A stretch of DNA of 64,000 bases from Pempheris klunzingeri (GCF_042242105.1 NC_092012.1:27329978-27393977); one strand, 5' to 3'; shown: positions 12,065 through 23,737, numbered from the stretch's first letter. The notes: a model not told the origin generated them from the letters alone. Numbers and translations: made by a program.

Positions 12065-12121
12065 TATATTAGTAGAACTCTCACTGGGTAACAGACACTC
12101 ACTCTCTCTTAAATCTGTCAG
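12065..12121 (+). promoter_or_regulatory. Probable TATA box and noncoding exon of third astacin gene
   Basis: TATATTA at about 12,065 precedes a short leader ending in CAG at 12,121 with donor GTAAAA. The acceptor TTATTACAG ends at 12,320, 13 bp before the ATG. The layout mirrors that of the second astacin gene. Confidence 0.45.
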
Positions 12122-12333
12122 GTAAAAACCTAATTTAAAGCCTCTGACATGTTACATTCATGTTTGGATGCAGAGTAATAAAACATGGATAGATTACATT
12201 GTTGTGATGTCATACTGGCTAAAAAAAAGACGTATATTTTCACAGAGTGAATTTTCTCTGTGTGAATTGTGGTTTCTTTCTTGATCTCCCTCCTCATCTT
12301 CGTCATCCTTGTTATTACAGGTCTGCTGCAGTC

Positions 12334-15300
12334 ATGTTGGTTTTCTCTTGGTCTCTTGTGATCCTGGTGGTGACGTCTGCAGCCTCGGCTGAGGTAAACA
12401 TAAATCCAGAAACCAGCTCATCTCACTGATGTGACATTAGTGCTGGGGGTCTAAACATGGGACAATCAATTACATATAGATGTCAAAATGGAAAAAGAGG
12501 CTCCAAAGACACATTATACAAAGCTTTTGTTCTATTTTACCTGTAATGTTTTCATGTTAAAGTTATGCAGATAGAACCAGAAATAGAAGTTACCATTTAA
12601 TCAAACACTAGAAAATCAGTTTAAATCTTAAATACTAATTATTGAAATGTCAAGTGGATGTTAGGAACGTCATTTGCATAGATTTAAGTGTTAAAATTAA
12701 ATTGATTGGAGCTCAAGACTAATGCTACACAGAAATTTTGTTTGAAATGACACCATGCATAATGTTTTCATAAAGTGAAAAAACAAATCAGAAATGAATG
12801 TTAGTTGGCTGATTCAGTTACCTCTGCAGTGTTTCGACTTTACAGATGCTTCTAAGAGAAAGATACACAGCTCTACATTTATCCATATCTATATTTAGGA
12901 TTTCAATATTTGAGGGATCAATCGAAATAAACTTTATTTTCATTAAACAAACCCCTCAGCTCCAAAACATTTAATCTTATCTGCAGATTAAGATTTCACA
13001 AAGCTAGAGTTTCATCATAGTATTCTGTCTTTGTGAATGAGCTTTTGTAACCTTTTTCTCTTTTACTTTTCTTTTCCATGTTATCGTGGTCAAATACAGC
13101 AAGGTAAGGAAAAAATCAGACCCCTCTTTATTGAGCTTTAAACAAAAACTGAACAGTAAAACAGGAGGATTATTTTCGATTTATGGATATTTAATGATTG
13201 ACTTTATATAAGCGACCCAGCTGCCTGCATTTGAAGTGAAAGTGATTCTGATGTTAAACTCCACTGTTCAGGATGATGATGTATAAGTTCAAACAGAATC
13301 AATGCAGAGGTTGCTGCTATTGAGGAGGACACATCCAGAGAGCTCTCCGTTGGTGAACTGCTGGAGAGAGCCAACAGAGAACGCAGTGAGTAGAGCTTTT
13401 CCTTCTGTTATATTAAACAAATACATATTTGTACATACTGAAACCTATAAACTATTTTGTTTTTATCAAGCAGACCTGAACCATGTTGTAGAGGCCATAT
13501 TATAGGACAAATGAATTAAAAAATGTTGTAATTGAATACATTTTAAATACTTATCTGTTAAACTCTGCCTGCATGTTTCAATATCCATTTCAAATAAGCC
13601 TCCATATCAACGAACCTAACCTGCTCTGTATTTCAAACTCAGCCCCATACCTGTGTTGGTCTTGCAGCTCCTAGCTTCGATGAGCCCATTCTAATTGGAG
13701 GAGACATCGCTATCAAGTCTGAAGCAGATAGAAACGCTGACCCCTGCACCAGCACAGGCTGCCTGTGGAGAAAGTGGTCTGATGGGAAGGTCTACATCCC
13801 ATACTACATTGCCAATCACTATTGTAAGCACTGATTATTTTTCCATAGAGGCAGGTACTCACATACCAGACTAGTGCCACATATTATAGGCTGGCTGTTG
13901 TATGAATGCAGATTTAGATGCCAGCAAAAGCCTGATTCGATGGCTATTGAAACAATAACTATTACAGTAATAATAAAACTCTTCTGCAACAGACATAATA
14001 CAGTGGAACTGCTTCTGAAAAAATGGATATAGCCACTTCATATTGTACAGCTCAATTAGGCAACATAACTTTTTTTAAAAATAATTTTAAGAGCTACACT
14101 GCTACAGATATTTTTAATGTATTTGATCTGCCAGCCTCACGTGAGATGGCCATCATCGAGCGTGGACTGGAGTCCTTCTCTTCAGTTTCCTGCATCCGTT
14201 TCAGACCCTACCAGAACGGAGATACAGAGTGGCTGAGCATTGAGTCCAGGGATGGGTAAGGCTCTGGCTGTAGGTTCACACTTCAGTGGCAGGGTTTGCG
14301 CCATACACACTGACTTCCAACAATTTTCTTGAGCTTTATAATGAAACATAGATGTATTTATATTTCTTTAACTACAGAAAGTTCATTAGAGGACTATTTT
14401 CCTCCAGAATCTACCAACAAATGCTTGATCAATGAAAAAATGAGGAGAAAATTCATGTTTGAATAGAAATGATGTAATCAACATTTGTTCTACAAGGATT
14501 TAGAGCAACAATTCTATACGGTGATACCTTGTATATCTTGTATATTGATTTCTATGTGCCAACAGCTGTTACTCCTACGTGGGTCGTCAGGGTAGTGGTC
14601 AGACTGTGTCTCTGAGCCGTCAGGGCTGTCTGTACCATGGCACCGTCCAGCATGAGCTGCTCCACGCCCTCGGCTTCAACCATGAACAGACTCGATCCGA
14701 CAGGGACAACCACATCAGGGTGTACTGGGAAAACATCATTGATGGTTAAACACTTTCACCATCTATTACATGACTTGTATTGTATTGCTGTTTTTAGTCT
14801 TAGAGGCGGAAATAATGCTGTTGTTTGAGGTAAACCTTGAGGGAAGGACAAAATGGTGCTCTTACAGTTAGCAGATATCAAGTGAAAGGAGAGGAGGAAA
14901 CTGTGATGCTACTGGCTCTGACAGAAAAGGGAGGAACTAAGGCCTCTTATTTCTTCTAGTTGTATGCTAATATAAATGGTAAATGGTCTGTATTTGTATA
15001 GCGCCTTTCTAGTTATTTCAACTACTCAAAGCGCTTTACATGACATCCTCATTCACACATCATTCATACAGGAGGAAATGTAATTTGACTGTTCTTTCAC
15101 ACACTGAAGCTGCTTCAGGAGCAAGTTGGGGTTCAGTGTCTTGCATACATGTTGTTACATGTTACATGTTGACCCATAGGAGCTGGGGATCGAACCCCCG
15201 ACCTTCTGATTGAGGGATGACCCACTCTACCACTGAGCCACAGCCGCTCCATACTCCATATACTGTCCACATAATCTACAGGGTAGATATTTGTTGGTGG

Positions 15301-16884
15301 GTTAGTGGGAGTTCAACATAGCCTGTGTTTTTTAGTCTAGTTGCCATTAGTAGAACTGCAGCATAAAACCTTTCAGTATTGGCTTCCTTTGGTCTGCTGT
15401 GGTTGTTTATATAAAGAGTGTGAGCTGATTATTATGTTTTAGATTTTACATGCTGTAAACATTATATATTACATCTTCTCTCACCTTTGTAGGCATGGAG
15501 TACAACTTCTACAAGATTAACACTCTGAACCAGGGAACTCCTTATGACTACAGCTCTGTCATGCAATATGAGAAGTATGGATAACTTCACGTTTGTGTTT
15601 TTTTACTTTATTTAATACATTGAATTGCATCTTTCACCTCCTTTATAACTGGATAGAAATACTTGCTTGAAAGATTTTCCTGCTTTCCAGTGTTTCTTTG
15701 TGAGCTAATTATCACTTAAGCAGTCTGTGCTCCTATTTGAGCTGCTGCTAACTAGAGGCTCAGCGCATCGGAGCTTACTGTATACTGTCTGTATGCACTG
15801 GCCTGTGCATAAGGCAGCTTCAGTAACAGTATCAACATGAACCCACTTTTAAACATTTTATCATATCATAAACTCCAGACACCAGAAGTATTAGGGATTC
15901 CCTCCAGGTAATAAAACCCAAGCTCAACCAGCTTTGCATTGTGGTATCTGTGGTTCTCCAGGTATGCCTTCTCCAAGAACAACCGTCCCACTATGATGCC
16001 TATTCCCAACAGCAACGTATCCTTTGGCCAGGCCACCCAGATGAGCAAGAATGACATTGACAGGCTGAACAGGCTGTACAAGTGCTGTAAGTAGACAAAC
16101 ATACACAGTCACAGTCAAGCAAAATCCCTCAAAACTGTCTGAAAAATGATGAGTGGGCTGTTGCATTAAAGCAATTTTTTCAGGTCTGTCTTCAAACAAC
16201 AATCAGGTTTTGCTTACTGTATTAATTTCTCCTGATTGGATTCCTTTCTAAAGTGCTTCCATTGCAAGTGTTTGGGGACAAATTCACTGTCTTTGTTTAT
16301 GGAAAGCCAAAAGGGTCACAATTAGTCACAATTCCCCTAGTGTTTATAAACGCTGCTCAAAACGCATTCAGGTATAATGTAAATGCCGGCCACCATCCAG
16401 TGTTATTGAAATGTTTTCGCGCTAGATTTCAGGCTCGGTAGTGTAAAGGATAAGACAGTGGTTCAAGATCCATTCAAGGCAAGATGATAATGTTAGAGTT
16501 ATGAGTGCTAAGATTGTTAGTCTAACAGCATGGAAGTTTGGAACTAAGTATTTAGTTTCATAAGCTTGAAACAAAAAAACTTATGTTCAAAGGGAAGTAG
16601 CTCAAAACATAACTCTGGAAAAACTTAACTTAAAAACGGTAAGTGTTAGGAAAATATTGGGTTGAAAAATTAGTTTGGAAAAAATGTTTAGATATTCATA
16701 GCTATGAAAACCAAATGATCATTCATCCTGTCACACCACTGGGTAAAGACCTCTGCTGGATATCTGGGAATGAGTATTGCTTTCAGACTTGATAAGATGT
16801 GAACCTGTCCTTAAATGTTAACCTCATTGGAATATTCACATAACTACCTATCAACCCCATTGTCTCCCCATTTCCTCTGCAGAA
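12334..16884 (+). CDS. Six-cysteine astacin metalloprotease (hatching-enzyme / nephrosin type), complete
   Basis: Paralogue of the gene at 2,576. Exons: 12334-12393, 13100-13103, 13308-13385, 13668-13823, 14135-14255, 14566-14744, 15493-15574, 15962-16086, with the stop completed at 16883-16884. The total is 807 bp (268 residues). The signal peptide is about 19 residues. The propeptide (ELSVGELLERAN) ends in GGDIAI. The mature start NADPCTSTGCLW supplies the two extra cysteines. Exon 6 holds [15 protein letters not shown] and exon 7 SVMQY. The last T of exon 8 (16,086) joins AA of the 3' UTR exon at 16,883 to make TAA after the terminal cysteine; unspliced reading gives only two more residues. 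Exons 4-7 have exactly the same lengths as in the other gene. The exon 6 donor is GTTAAA, a weak site. Intron 6 carries a SINE. Secretion and proteolysis are certain for the family; the egg-envelope substrate is inferred. Confidence 0.93.
13100..13103 (+). other. Predicted 4-bp coding microexon (CAAG)
   Basis: CAAG lies between ATACAG and GTAAGG. Exon 1 ends in phase 0 at the only suitable donor and exon 3 begins in phase 1, so without these four bases the frame breaks. Unlike the second gene, exon 1 here has no phase-1 donor that could replace it. Confidence 0.7.
14975..15250 (-). repeat. tRNA-derived SINE, - orientation, in intron 6 of the astacin gene
   Basis: Read on the - strand, the head GGCTGTGGCTCAGTGGTAGA and the B-box-like GGTTCGATCCC resemble a tRNA promoter. 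The opposite end, TGGTAAATGGTCTGTATTTG on the + strand, is the usual tail of this fish SINE class. It is less decayed than the copy at 446-745. Confidence 0.8.
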
Positions 16885-17011
16885 AGAGCACATGGCCTTT
16901 AACCTGCTTCCCTAATCACATCAGAGAATGCCAATGAAGAAGATGCGCATATGAGGGACTTGTCTCATAACATACCATTTTAAAACAAAATATGATGGCT
17001 TCTGATCAGCA

Positions 17012-17017
17012 AATAAA
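17012..17017 (+). terminator. Poly(A) signal of third astacin gene
   Basis: AATAAA in the 3' UTR exon that starts at 16,883. A TTTATT (AATAAA on the - strand) at 17,041-17,046 faces it and may end the convergent fadd transcript. Confidence 0.6.
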
Positions 17018-17074
17018 AGTACTTCACTTTACTATTACAGTTTATTGATTTTCTTTCCATACATCATCTTTAAG

Positions 17075-17400
17075 GAACAGTTCGTCTTTTGGAAGATATG
17101 CTTATTTTTTTCTGGTGGAAAGATACATATGTTAAATATGAAACTACTTCCTGGAGCTCATTAGGTTAGCTTAGCAAAAGAGACTGAAAACAGCAGGAAA
17201 CAGCTAGTTTGGTTTAACGGTCACAAAATGTGCCTGGCAGCACCTCTAATGCTCACACTCACAACCACATCGACATGTCAATCACTTCTGTCTCCAAAAA
17301 AACCAAGATGACACTGGCCAAGATGCCTTGAGGCTTCAAAATGGTTGTCCACAAACCAATGGGTGATGTCACGTCCCCTTGTTTTATACAGTCTATGCTG
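17075..17400. repeat. Interspersed teleost repeat segments
   Basis: The left half (cacttttggaag...ttagcttagcaaaag...aaacagctag...cagcacctctaa) and the right half (ttgaggcttcaaaatgg...tgggtgatgtcac...atacagtctatg) match two sequence blocks that recur widely in teleost genomes. The match is from memory and no family name is assigned. If fadd uses the poly(A) signal at 17,046 these repeats lie in its 3' UTR. Confidence 0.5.
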
Positions 17401-17694
17401 ATGACATTATATTAGAGTATGAATGAAAACAAAATTTAAAAATAATTCTTTTAATTTTAGATGTAACTTTTCATATTGCTGACATATTGGTGAATACATC
17501 CACCATCACTTACAGAGCTCAAAAGAATAATAATTAGCATTACTTGATAAATTAGAGCAACTTGTTACACTGAAACAAGCTCTTTTTGCATAAATTCATA
17601 TATCTGCAGATAACCTTCCAGTGAGTTGATTCCTTTAAATTAGAGCTTTCATTTTCAAAATGAATCTTAGTCTTATCTGATCTGTTAATCTACA

Positions 17695-19602
17695 TCAATG
17701 TTTGAGGGTTGCTAGTCTGTGCTCCACTTTATCAGCGGTCAGGTTGTACTGGCAGGCTCTCAGGGCTCGGATCAGCTCCTCTACTTGGGCCTCGGCTCCT
17801 CGACTCTTCCTCCACTCTTTCAGCAGCTCCACGGCAGTCTCCTCCAGATCTGTGGGATGTCGATTTGAGATGGAATCAAGCTTAACTTCAGCCAAACCCA
17901 GTTTGCGGCCCAGCTTACGCCAAGTCCTTCCCAGGTTCTCTGCAATCACCTCTGTGGCGCTGTCCAGTTCGGCTGAAGGAGGAAACGTTGAGGATTTAGT
18001 GCTGAGGTCACTAATTGGCAGACCATGGTCCAGGTCTGGATCCAGACAGTATCCTATCCAGACCTGGACCTATAATTAATCAATTGAAAATGATTAAATA
18101 TTGGTTTAGCATTTTTATTTTAACTGGCACAGCTTTTCTAGCCTTGGTTTTGAGCAGTGGTTGATCATTTTGAGAGGGTAAAGCCATGTTATACTAGCTG
18201 GTTTTCCACACATTTAGAATCATTACTGCGTCAGCTTGCTTCATGCGTGTGCTTGTAACACGTATATTTCAAAGGTTCATTACCAGCTGTGGTGCACTGT
18301 CCATCTGTCACACTGGGACAAATCCCACTGGGCCGCCTTGTCGGTGGACCACCAAAATCCATTAAGTCCTTACTGGCAATTGTCTGTTTACCAGCCCTGT
18401 CTGTCTGTTTACCAGCCTTGTCTGTGCACACATGAAAGCATGCTGAGGTCCTGGTTTGCCACTGAGCTCACGGACCATTTATACTGAAGGCCTACATATG
18501 GAATTTCTGTCCCAGTACACCCCCATTAAAGGTTACTGTGCTGGTGTTACAAGTTCATAAGTTGTGACTCCTTGATGGTTGTTCTGACACATTCAGAAGC
18601 ATTAAGGCTTACGTGCCACTAACAGGCTTGGTTGGGGGAAGCCCTAGGACGCTGAAAGTAAAAGTGTTAAATGAGGCTGCTGTTCATGCTTGGCCACCGA
18701 TCAGTTGAGTAAGTGTGCTGGTAAAGAAATAGATAAAAAATATCTACATGTATACATATATGGTATGGTTTGTGAAATGATTGCTTCCTTGGAAATGCAT
18801 TTTGGTATTTTCAAAATACAAAAAGCACTTTCAGGAGCTTTTAGATCACCCAAATAAAGGTAAGTTCATTTTTGTATTTTTTAAATACAAAAATACTTTA
18901 ATACTTATAATACTTTATCTTGATACACTGACTGGTTTCCATATGTTGTAGTTTAATTTGTTTTACAATGATTTTGAATGTTCTATCAAGATATTCTCAT
19001 GTATTTTTACAGTAATATTCTAAGACTATTCTAGTAATATTAGTATTAGTAGTAACTGTGGTGAATCGATCATGTGAATGTGACGTAGTCTGGCCTACTG
19101 CAGGTAGGTCAGACCTCTTGGTGGGTTTGTTTAGTTTAGAGCACTAATTTATGCCACACTTGATGGTCACAAACTTACTACTACAAAGATTGACAGTCGT
19201 AGTGGTTTCCTACGTATCCAGAAACTATAACACAACTGTAGTGTTCCTCGACACAGCACCCTGGGGAGACGCAGCTCCGCAAGTTCGTACCGCACCTTTC
19301 ACGGCCGCGTTCAGCCGGTCGTCTGTCCCGCCCCATCCAGGATGACTGTGGAAGCTCTTTAACTTCTCTGAGAGGTCGAGTCGGTGAACATGGACGAGGA
19401 GCCCACTGAGGAAGTCCCTGTTGTCGGCCCCTAGCCTGCCTCTCTCCGTAAAAACCTGGAACAGTTCTCTCCCGCTGTTGATCTTCTCCAGGTCTCTCTT
19501 CCCGATCATGTCTCGGCACAGAAACTTGATGTCGTCCAGCTGCTTGGCGGACAGCTGGTTAGAGATCTCCAGTAAAACAGCGTTAAAGTTTGAAGAGCTC
19601 AT
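17695..19602 (-). CDS. fadd: FADD, Fas-associated death domain adaptor
   Basis: Cytosolic adaptor linking death receptors to caspase-8. There are two exons, as in other vertebrates. Exon 1 (19602-19296) encodes the N-terminal death-effector domain (SSSNFNAVLLEISNQL...FLCRDMIGKRDLEKI...HRLDLSEKL). Exon 2 (17972-17695) encodes the C-terminal death domain (IAENLGRTWRKLGRKLGL...LDSISNRHP...LIRALRACQYNL). The exon 1 donor (AAAG/GTGCGG, phase 1) joins an acceptor with a strong pyrimidine tract (TTTCCTCCTTCAG). Total 585 bp, 194 residues; human FADD has 208. The start at 19,602 was chosen because it places the first DED helix at residues 3-10; an in-frame upstream ATG at 19,680 would add 26 unrelated residues. 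The downstream neighbour of ano1 in the same orientation fits conserved synteny. Confidence 0.95.
18027..18070. repeat. Perfect 15-bp inverted repeat in fadd intron
   Basis: GGTCCAGGTCTGGAT (18,027-18,041) is followed 14 bases later by its exact reverse complement (18,056-18,070). The loop itself contains TCCAGAC, echoing the arm. Confidence 0.85.
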
Positions 19603-19728
19603 AGCTGAGACATACTCCACCTCCGCTGCTGGGCGGATGTGATCTGTCTGAACAAGCAAATGCTTCACTTTTAGTTTCACTTCCGTCTGTCAGGCTGTAG
19701 CTGATCTCTTACGGTCTGTGGGTATGGC

Positions 19729-19776
19729 TCAGATCCTGGATCAGATCCTGGATCAGATCCTGGCTCAGATCCTGGG
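19729..19776. repeat. Four tandem 12-bp units upstream of fadd
   Basis: Four units of TCAGATCCTGGN stand directly head to tail, about 130 bp upstream of the fadd start codon, in the promoter/leader region. Units 1 and 2 are identical and units 3 and 4 differ only in the last base. A GATC-containing unit could bind a regulator, but no known operator is recognised. Confidence 0.85.
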
Positions 19777-19799
19777 CCAAGTCTCTATTCAGGATTTTT

Positions 19800-20455
19800 T
19801 CATGTTTTGATGTGTGTGCTGTTTGTCTAAACTAAGTATATAGCTCATAGTTTATAACGTGGTTGACACAGTAAGACCACTAGTCCTCATTTGGCTCAGA
19901 AGAATGACTGCACTTTCTCCTCAGTTAATAATCTCCACAGTTCACAGAGTTTCAGAGCTGCAGGTGTGATGGTAGTTCTTTTTTCTTCCCAGGTGTTGTA
20001 GTAAACCAGTTGATAAAAGGACCAGATGATGTAGAATGACCTTAAGACCACTGTTCCAGAGAAACTGGTGGATAAACTAAAACACCTTGGTCTGATACAG
20101 TTACAGAGTATTTACATGATTTCTTTAAAGAGGGAGTGGGAAATAAGTCATCCACTGATGTACAGCATATTTAGATGTGACTGTATCAGAGCAAGCACAT
20201 TATTATCATTTGATTTTGAAATGATGAGAGAAGTCATCATTGACACAAGGACACGGACACCTAATCCAGTCACCAGTGATGGTGCATTTGGTCCTGGGGG
20301 GTTCTAGTGCGCATGTGTGGAAGTATATGCTGCCTGTTATGATTGCTCCTGCTCGTTTTCTTATTTTTTCTTACTTTTACTTTCTTATCTTTTTAATTAT
20401 TTGTTTTACTTTTTTGCTAGTAATATATTTTTAAGACGTTCTCTCTCCAATACAT
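19800..20455. other. fadd upstream stretch, nothing recognised
   Basis: No exon or named repeat could be supported. The fadd promoter should lie at the left edge of this stretch or just before it. Confidence 0.35.
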
Positions 20456-21195
20456 GCTGGTGGAGAGAGCTCTTGTCATCTTTTTGCTGTGAAAATTGTT
20501 GCGTGTTCGTTTTTTTCGATGAAGGACAGGCAACTTCTCTCATTTAAGGTGTTTTATTTTCTGTGTGAATAAGTATTGATCTTGGCGAAAGACACAGTCT
20601 GAGCTCTGAAAACCACAGTCAGCAAGCTGTTAGTCTGTAGCCAACAGGTCCCAGAGTGAGCCCCGAAACATGTATGTAGTAACAGTATATACATTCCAGC
20701 AAGAATACAATTATTTATGATTGGTCGGCTAGTTGGGGAGTAACCGTGGTTTAGACTTGGCCCTCCCTTTGTTGGTGCACAGGCTAGTCCCAGCCTCTTG
20801 GCATCACGACCTTCCATCCAGTAACCGCACCTGTAAACAAAGTATCCTCCCTGGTGACCTTTCCCTATCATGTGAGTGCTTCTTACAATAGAGTCATTCT
20901 GAGAACATCCCTCCCCTGCAGCTATCTCATCCTCCCATTACACGGCCTTCCACCAGCTTTCGTCCTTGGAGATTCCGGTATAGGGTGTGAAATGTAGTTT
21001 ATGGGGTGTGTAATGTAGTGCATGTAAGCGTGCTTGTGCTTTCTTGCCATAAACGTCCCACTTGATCATCATGTGTCTGACCCTTCAGAACCTGGGGTCA
21101 GTGCTTGTTTCCCTCTTACAACTATGGGGTATGGCCCTCCCTTGTAGCGATACATTGCATTAATATGTCTTTCCCTGAAAATATAACACAGCACA
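20456..21195 (-). repeat. Possible solo LTR of a retrovirus-like element
   Basis: Read on the - strand, the stretch has LTR-like order: a long U3-like part, a TATATA region, a start-site-like CGGGGCTCACTC (the same core occurs in the R region of the provirus at 51,822), then AATAAAA at about 20,552 and a U5-like tail. There are no open frames or confirmed target duplications, and the right end may continue across the Tc1 insertion to about 23,746. The exact ends are uncertain. Confidence 0.35.
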
Positions 21196-21424
21196 TACAG
21201 TGGGGCAAAAAAGTATTTAGTCAGCCACCAATTGTGCAAGTTCTCCCACTTAAAAAGATGAGAGAGGCCTGTAATTTTCATCATAGGTATACCTCAACTA
21301 TGAGAGACAAAATGAGAAAAAAAATCCAGAAAATCACATTGTCTGATTTTTAAAGAATTTATTTGCAAATTATGGTGGAAAATAAGTATTTGGTCAATAA
21401 CAAAAGTTCATCTCAATACTTTGT

Positions 21425-22405
21425 TATATACCCTTTGTTGGCAATGACAGAGGTCAAACGTTTTCTGTAAGTCTTCACAAGGTTTTCACACACTGTTGCT
21501 GGTATTTTGGCCCATTCCTCCATGCAGATCTCCTCTAGAGCAGTGATGTTTTGGGGCTGTCACTGGGCAACATGGACTTTCAACTCCCTCCAAAGATTTT
21601 CTATGGGGTTGAGATCTGGAGACTGGCTAGGCCACTCCAGGACCTTGAAATGCTTCTTACGAAGCCACTCCTTCGTTGCCTGGGCGGTGTGTTTGGGATC
21701 ATTGTCATGCTGAAAGACCCAGCCACGTTTCATCTTCAATGCCCTTGCTGATGGAAGGAGGTTTTCACTCAAAATCTCACAATACATGGCCCCATTCATT
21801 TTTACCTTTACACGGATCAGTCATCCTGGTCCCTTTGCAGAAAAACAGCCCCAAAGCATGATGTTTCCACCCCCATGCTTCACAGTAGGTATGGTGTTCT
21901 TTGGATGCAACTCAGCATTCTTTCTCCTCCAAACACAACAAGTTGAGTTTTTACCAAAAAGTTCTATTTTGGTTTCATCTGACCATATGACATTCTCCCA
22001 ATCCTCTTCTGGATCATCCAAATGCTCTCTAGCAAACTTCAGACGGGCCTGGACATGTACTGGCTTAAGCAGGGGGACACGTCTGGCACTGCAGGATTTG
22101 AGTCCCTGGCGGAATAGTGTGTTACTGATGGTAGCCTTTGTTACTTTGGTCCCAGCTCTCTGCAGGTCATTCACTAGGTCCCCCCATGTGATTCTGGGAT
22201 TTTTGCTCACCGTTCTTGTGATCATTTTGACCCCACGGGGTGAGATCTTGCGTGGAGCCCCAGATCGAGGGAGATTATCAGTGGTCTTGTATGTTGATTT
22301 CTTCACACCAAGCTGCTTACCTATTGCAGATTCAGTCTTCCCAGCCTGGTGCAGGTCTACAATTTTGTTTCTGGTGTCCTTTGACAGCTCTTTGGTCTTG
22401 GCCAT
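21425..22405 (-). pseudogene. Tc1-like transposase, broken
   Basis: Starts [20 protein letters not shown]. The usual residues between the first helix-turn-helix and the linker are missing (GVKKST runs straight into [13 protein letters not shown]), indicating an internal in-frame deletion. WSDETKIE (first D), QHDNDPKHT (second D) and [11 protein letters not shown] (E) are present. The frame shifts near 21,800-21,820 and a TGA interrupts the C-terminal part at about 21,560. Confidence 0.88.
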
Positions 22406-22709
22406 AGTGGAGTTTGGAGTGTGACTGTTTGAGGTTGTGGACAGGTATCTTTTATACTGATAACGAGTTCAAACAGGTGCCATTAATACAGGTAACGAGT
22501 GGAGGACAGAGGAGCCTCTTAAAGAAGAAGTTACAGGTCTGTGAGAGCCAGAAATCTTGCTTGTTTGTAGGTGACCAAATAGCCTACTTATTTTACCCAG
22601 GAATTTACCAATTAATTTATTAAAAATCCTACAATATGATTTCCTGGATTCTTTCCCCCCATTCTGTCTCTCATAGTTGAAGTGTACCTATGATGAAAAT
22701 TACAGGCCT

Positions 22710-23684
22710 GGCGATTCCGCCAACAGAGTGACATTTCCGTCCCCAGCATATTATTGTATATTAAATGTATAAACACAAGTAATAATATAATACAAATTAT
22801 ATTGCATTATTATACAAAACACCGTACACATGAATCATTGTAGAAATTACAGATATATATTTTTTAAATATTTTAAAAAGGCATCCCAAACACTGATACA
22901 TAGCATTTCTTGCCTGTCCCCACAGCCAAACACTACACTTTACCACAATGCATCATGAACAAAAATCCTTCCAAAATCTATTTTTTTTGCATTTAAGTGT
23001 GACTCCATATTCTATCTACACTTGTAAAACAAAGGTTTTACAAAAACGTCATTACATTTTGGTTAAAATTCACATTTTAGTGCTGTCCCCAGGTTTTCAC
23101 TCATTGCTGTTACCCAAACACATTCCCCCCTCTGAAATGTTTGGAACACTCCACCAGTGACATTTTCTGCAGGAAGTGACATAATTTGGGTCTTCTGCAA
23201 GTCATGGGAAGACCAAAAGTAAGTCATTTATTTTTCCTTAAATTTAATGATATATTAGCTGTGTCAGAGACGGTCAATCTAAAAACTCAGTCCTGTTACC
23301 TAAATTATCTCTAACACAATATTTGTTGATATCAAAAGTAAAATATTCAGTTAAATCTTAAGAATGTGCTCTATGTGCTCAAGCTACTAGCATAGATGGT
23401 AAGTGGCTAGATTTCACACAATTGCTAATTTTATGCTAAAAACTCATTGCTGTTTCCCTCATTGCTGTTACTCAAATAAAGAGTAACAGCAGAGAAAAAA
23501 ATGCAATGATAATAAACTTTCGAAAGTTGCAATAAATTAAATAAAGTAGCCTGAGATTGACCAGTACTCATTTTGAATGAGTAAATGTGTATATTACTAA
23601 ATTCTATATTGAAATGGAATGAAAAATGAAGTTTAATTTTGAAGAGTTACAACGAGCAAATTGCACTCTTTTGGCGGAATGACC
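22710..23684. mobile_element. Unassigned non-autonomous DNA transposon nested in a Tc1 terminal repeat
   Basis: The left end GGCGATTCCGCCAACAGAGTG and, inverted, the right end GGTCATTCCGCCAAAAGAGTG form an approximately 20-bp terminal inverted repeat with a few mismatches. The interior is AT-rich with no open frame. No clear target duplication is visible, and a few Tc1 bases appear lost at the junction. The superfamily is not recognised. Confidence 0.65.
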
Positions 23685-23737
23685 CGGGAGAACTTGCACA
23701 ATTGGTGGCTGACTAAATACTTTTTTGCCCCACTGTA

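Larger units (their letters stand above)
21198..23735 (-). mobile_element. Tc1-like transposon with another element inside its right terminal repeat
   Basis: Both ends read CAGTGGGGCAAAAAAGTATT from outside in and are flanked by TA (21,196-21,197 and 23,736-23,737). The right inverted repeat is split by a 975-bp insertion at 22,710-23,684, which explains the unusual length of 2.5 kb. Without it the element is about 1.56 kb. Confidence 0.9.

Noticed and set aside
14975-15250. tRNA gene on the - strand
   Set aside because: The promoter boxes belong to a SINE head; no complete cloverleaf with an acceptor stem was seen and a SINE body follows.
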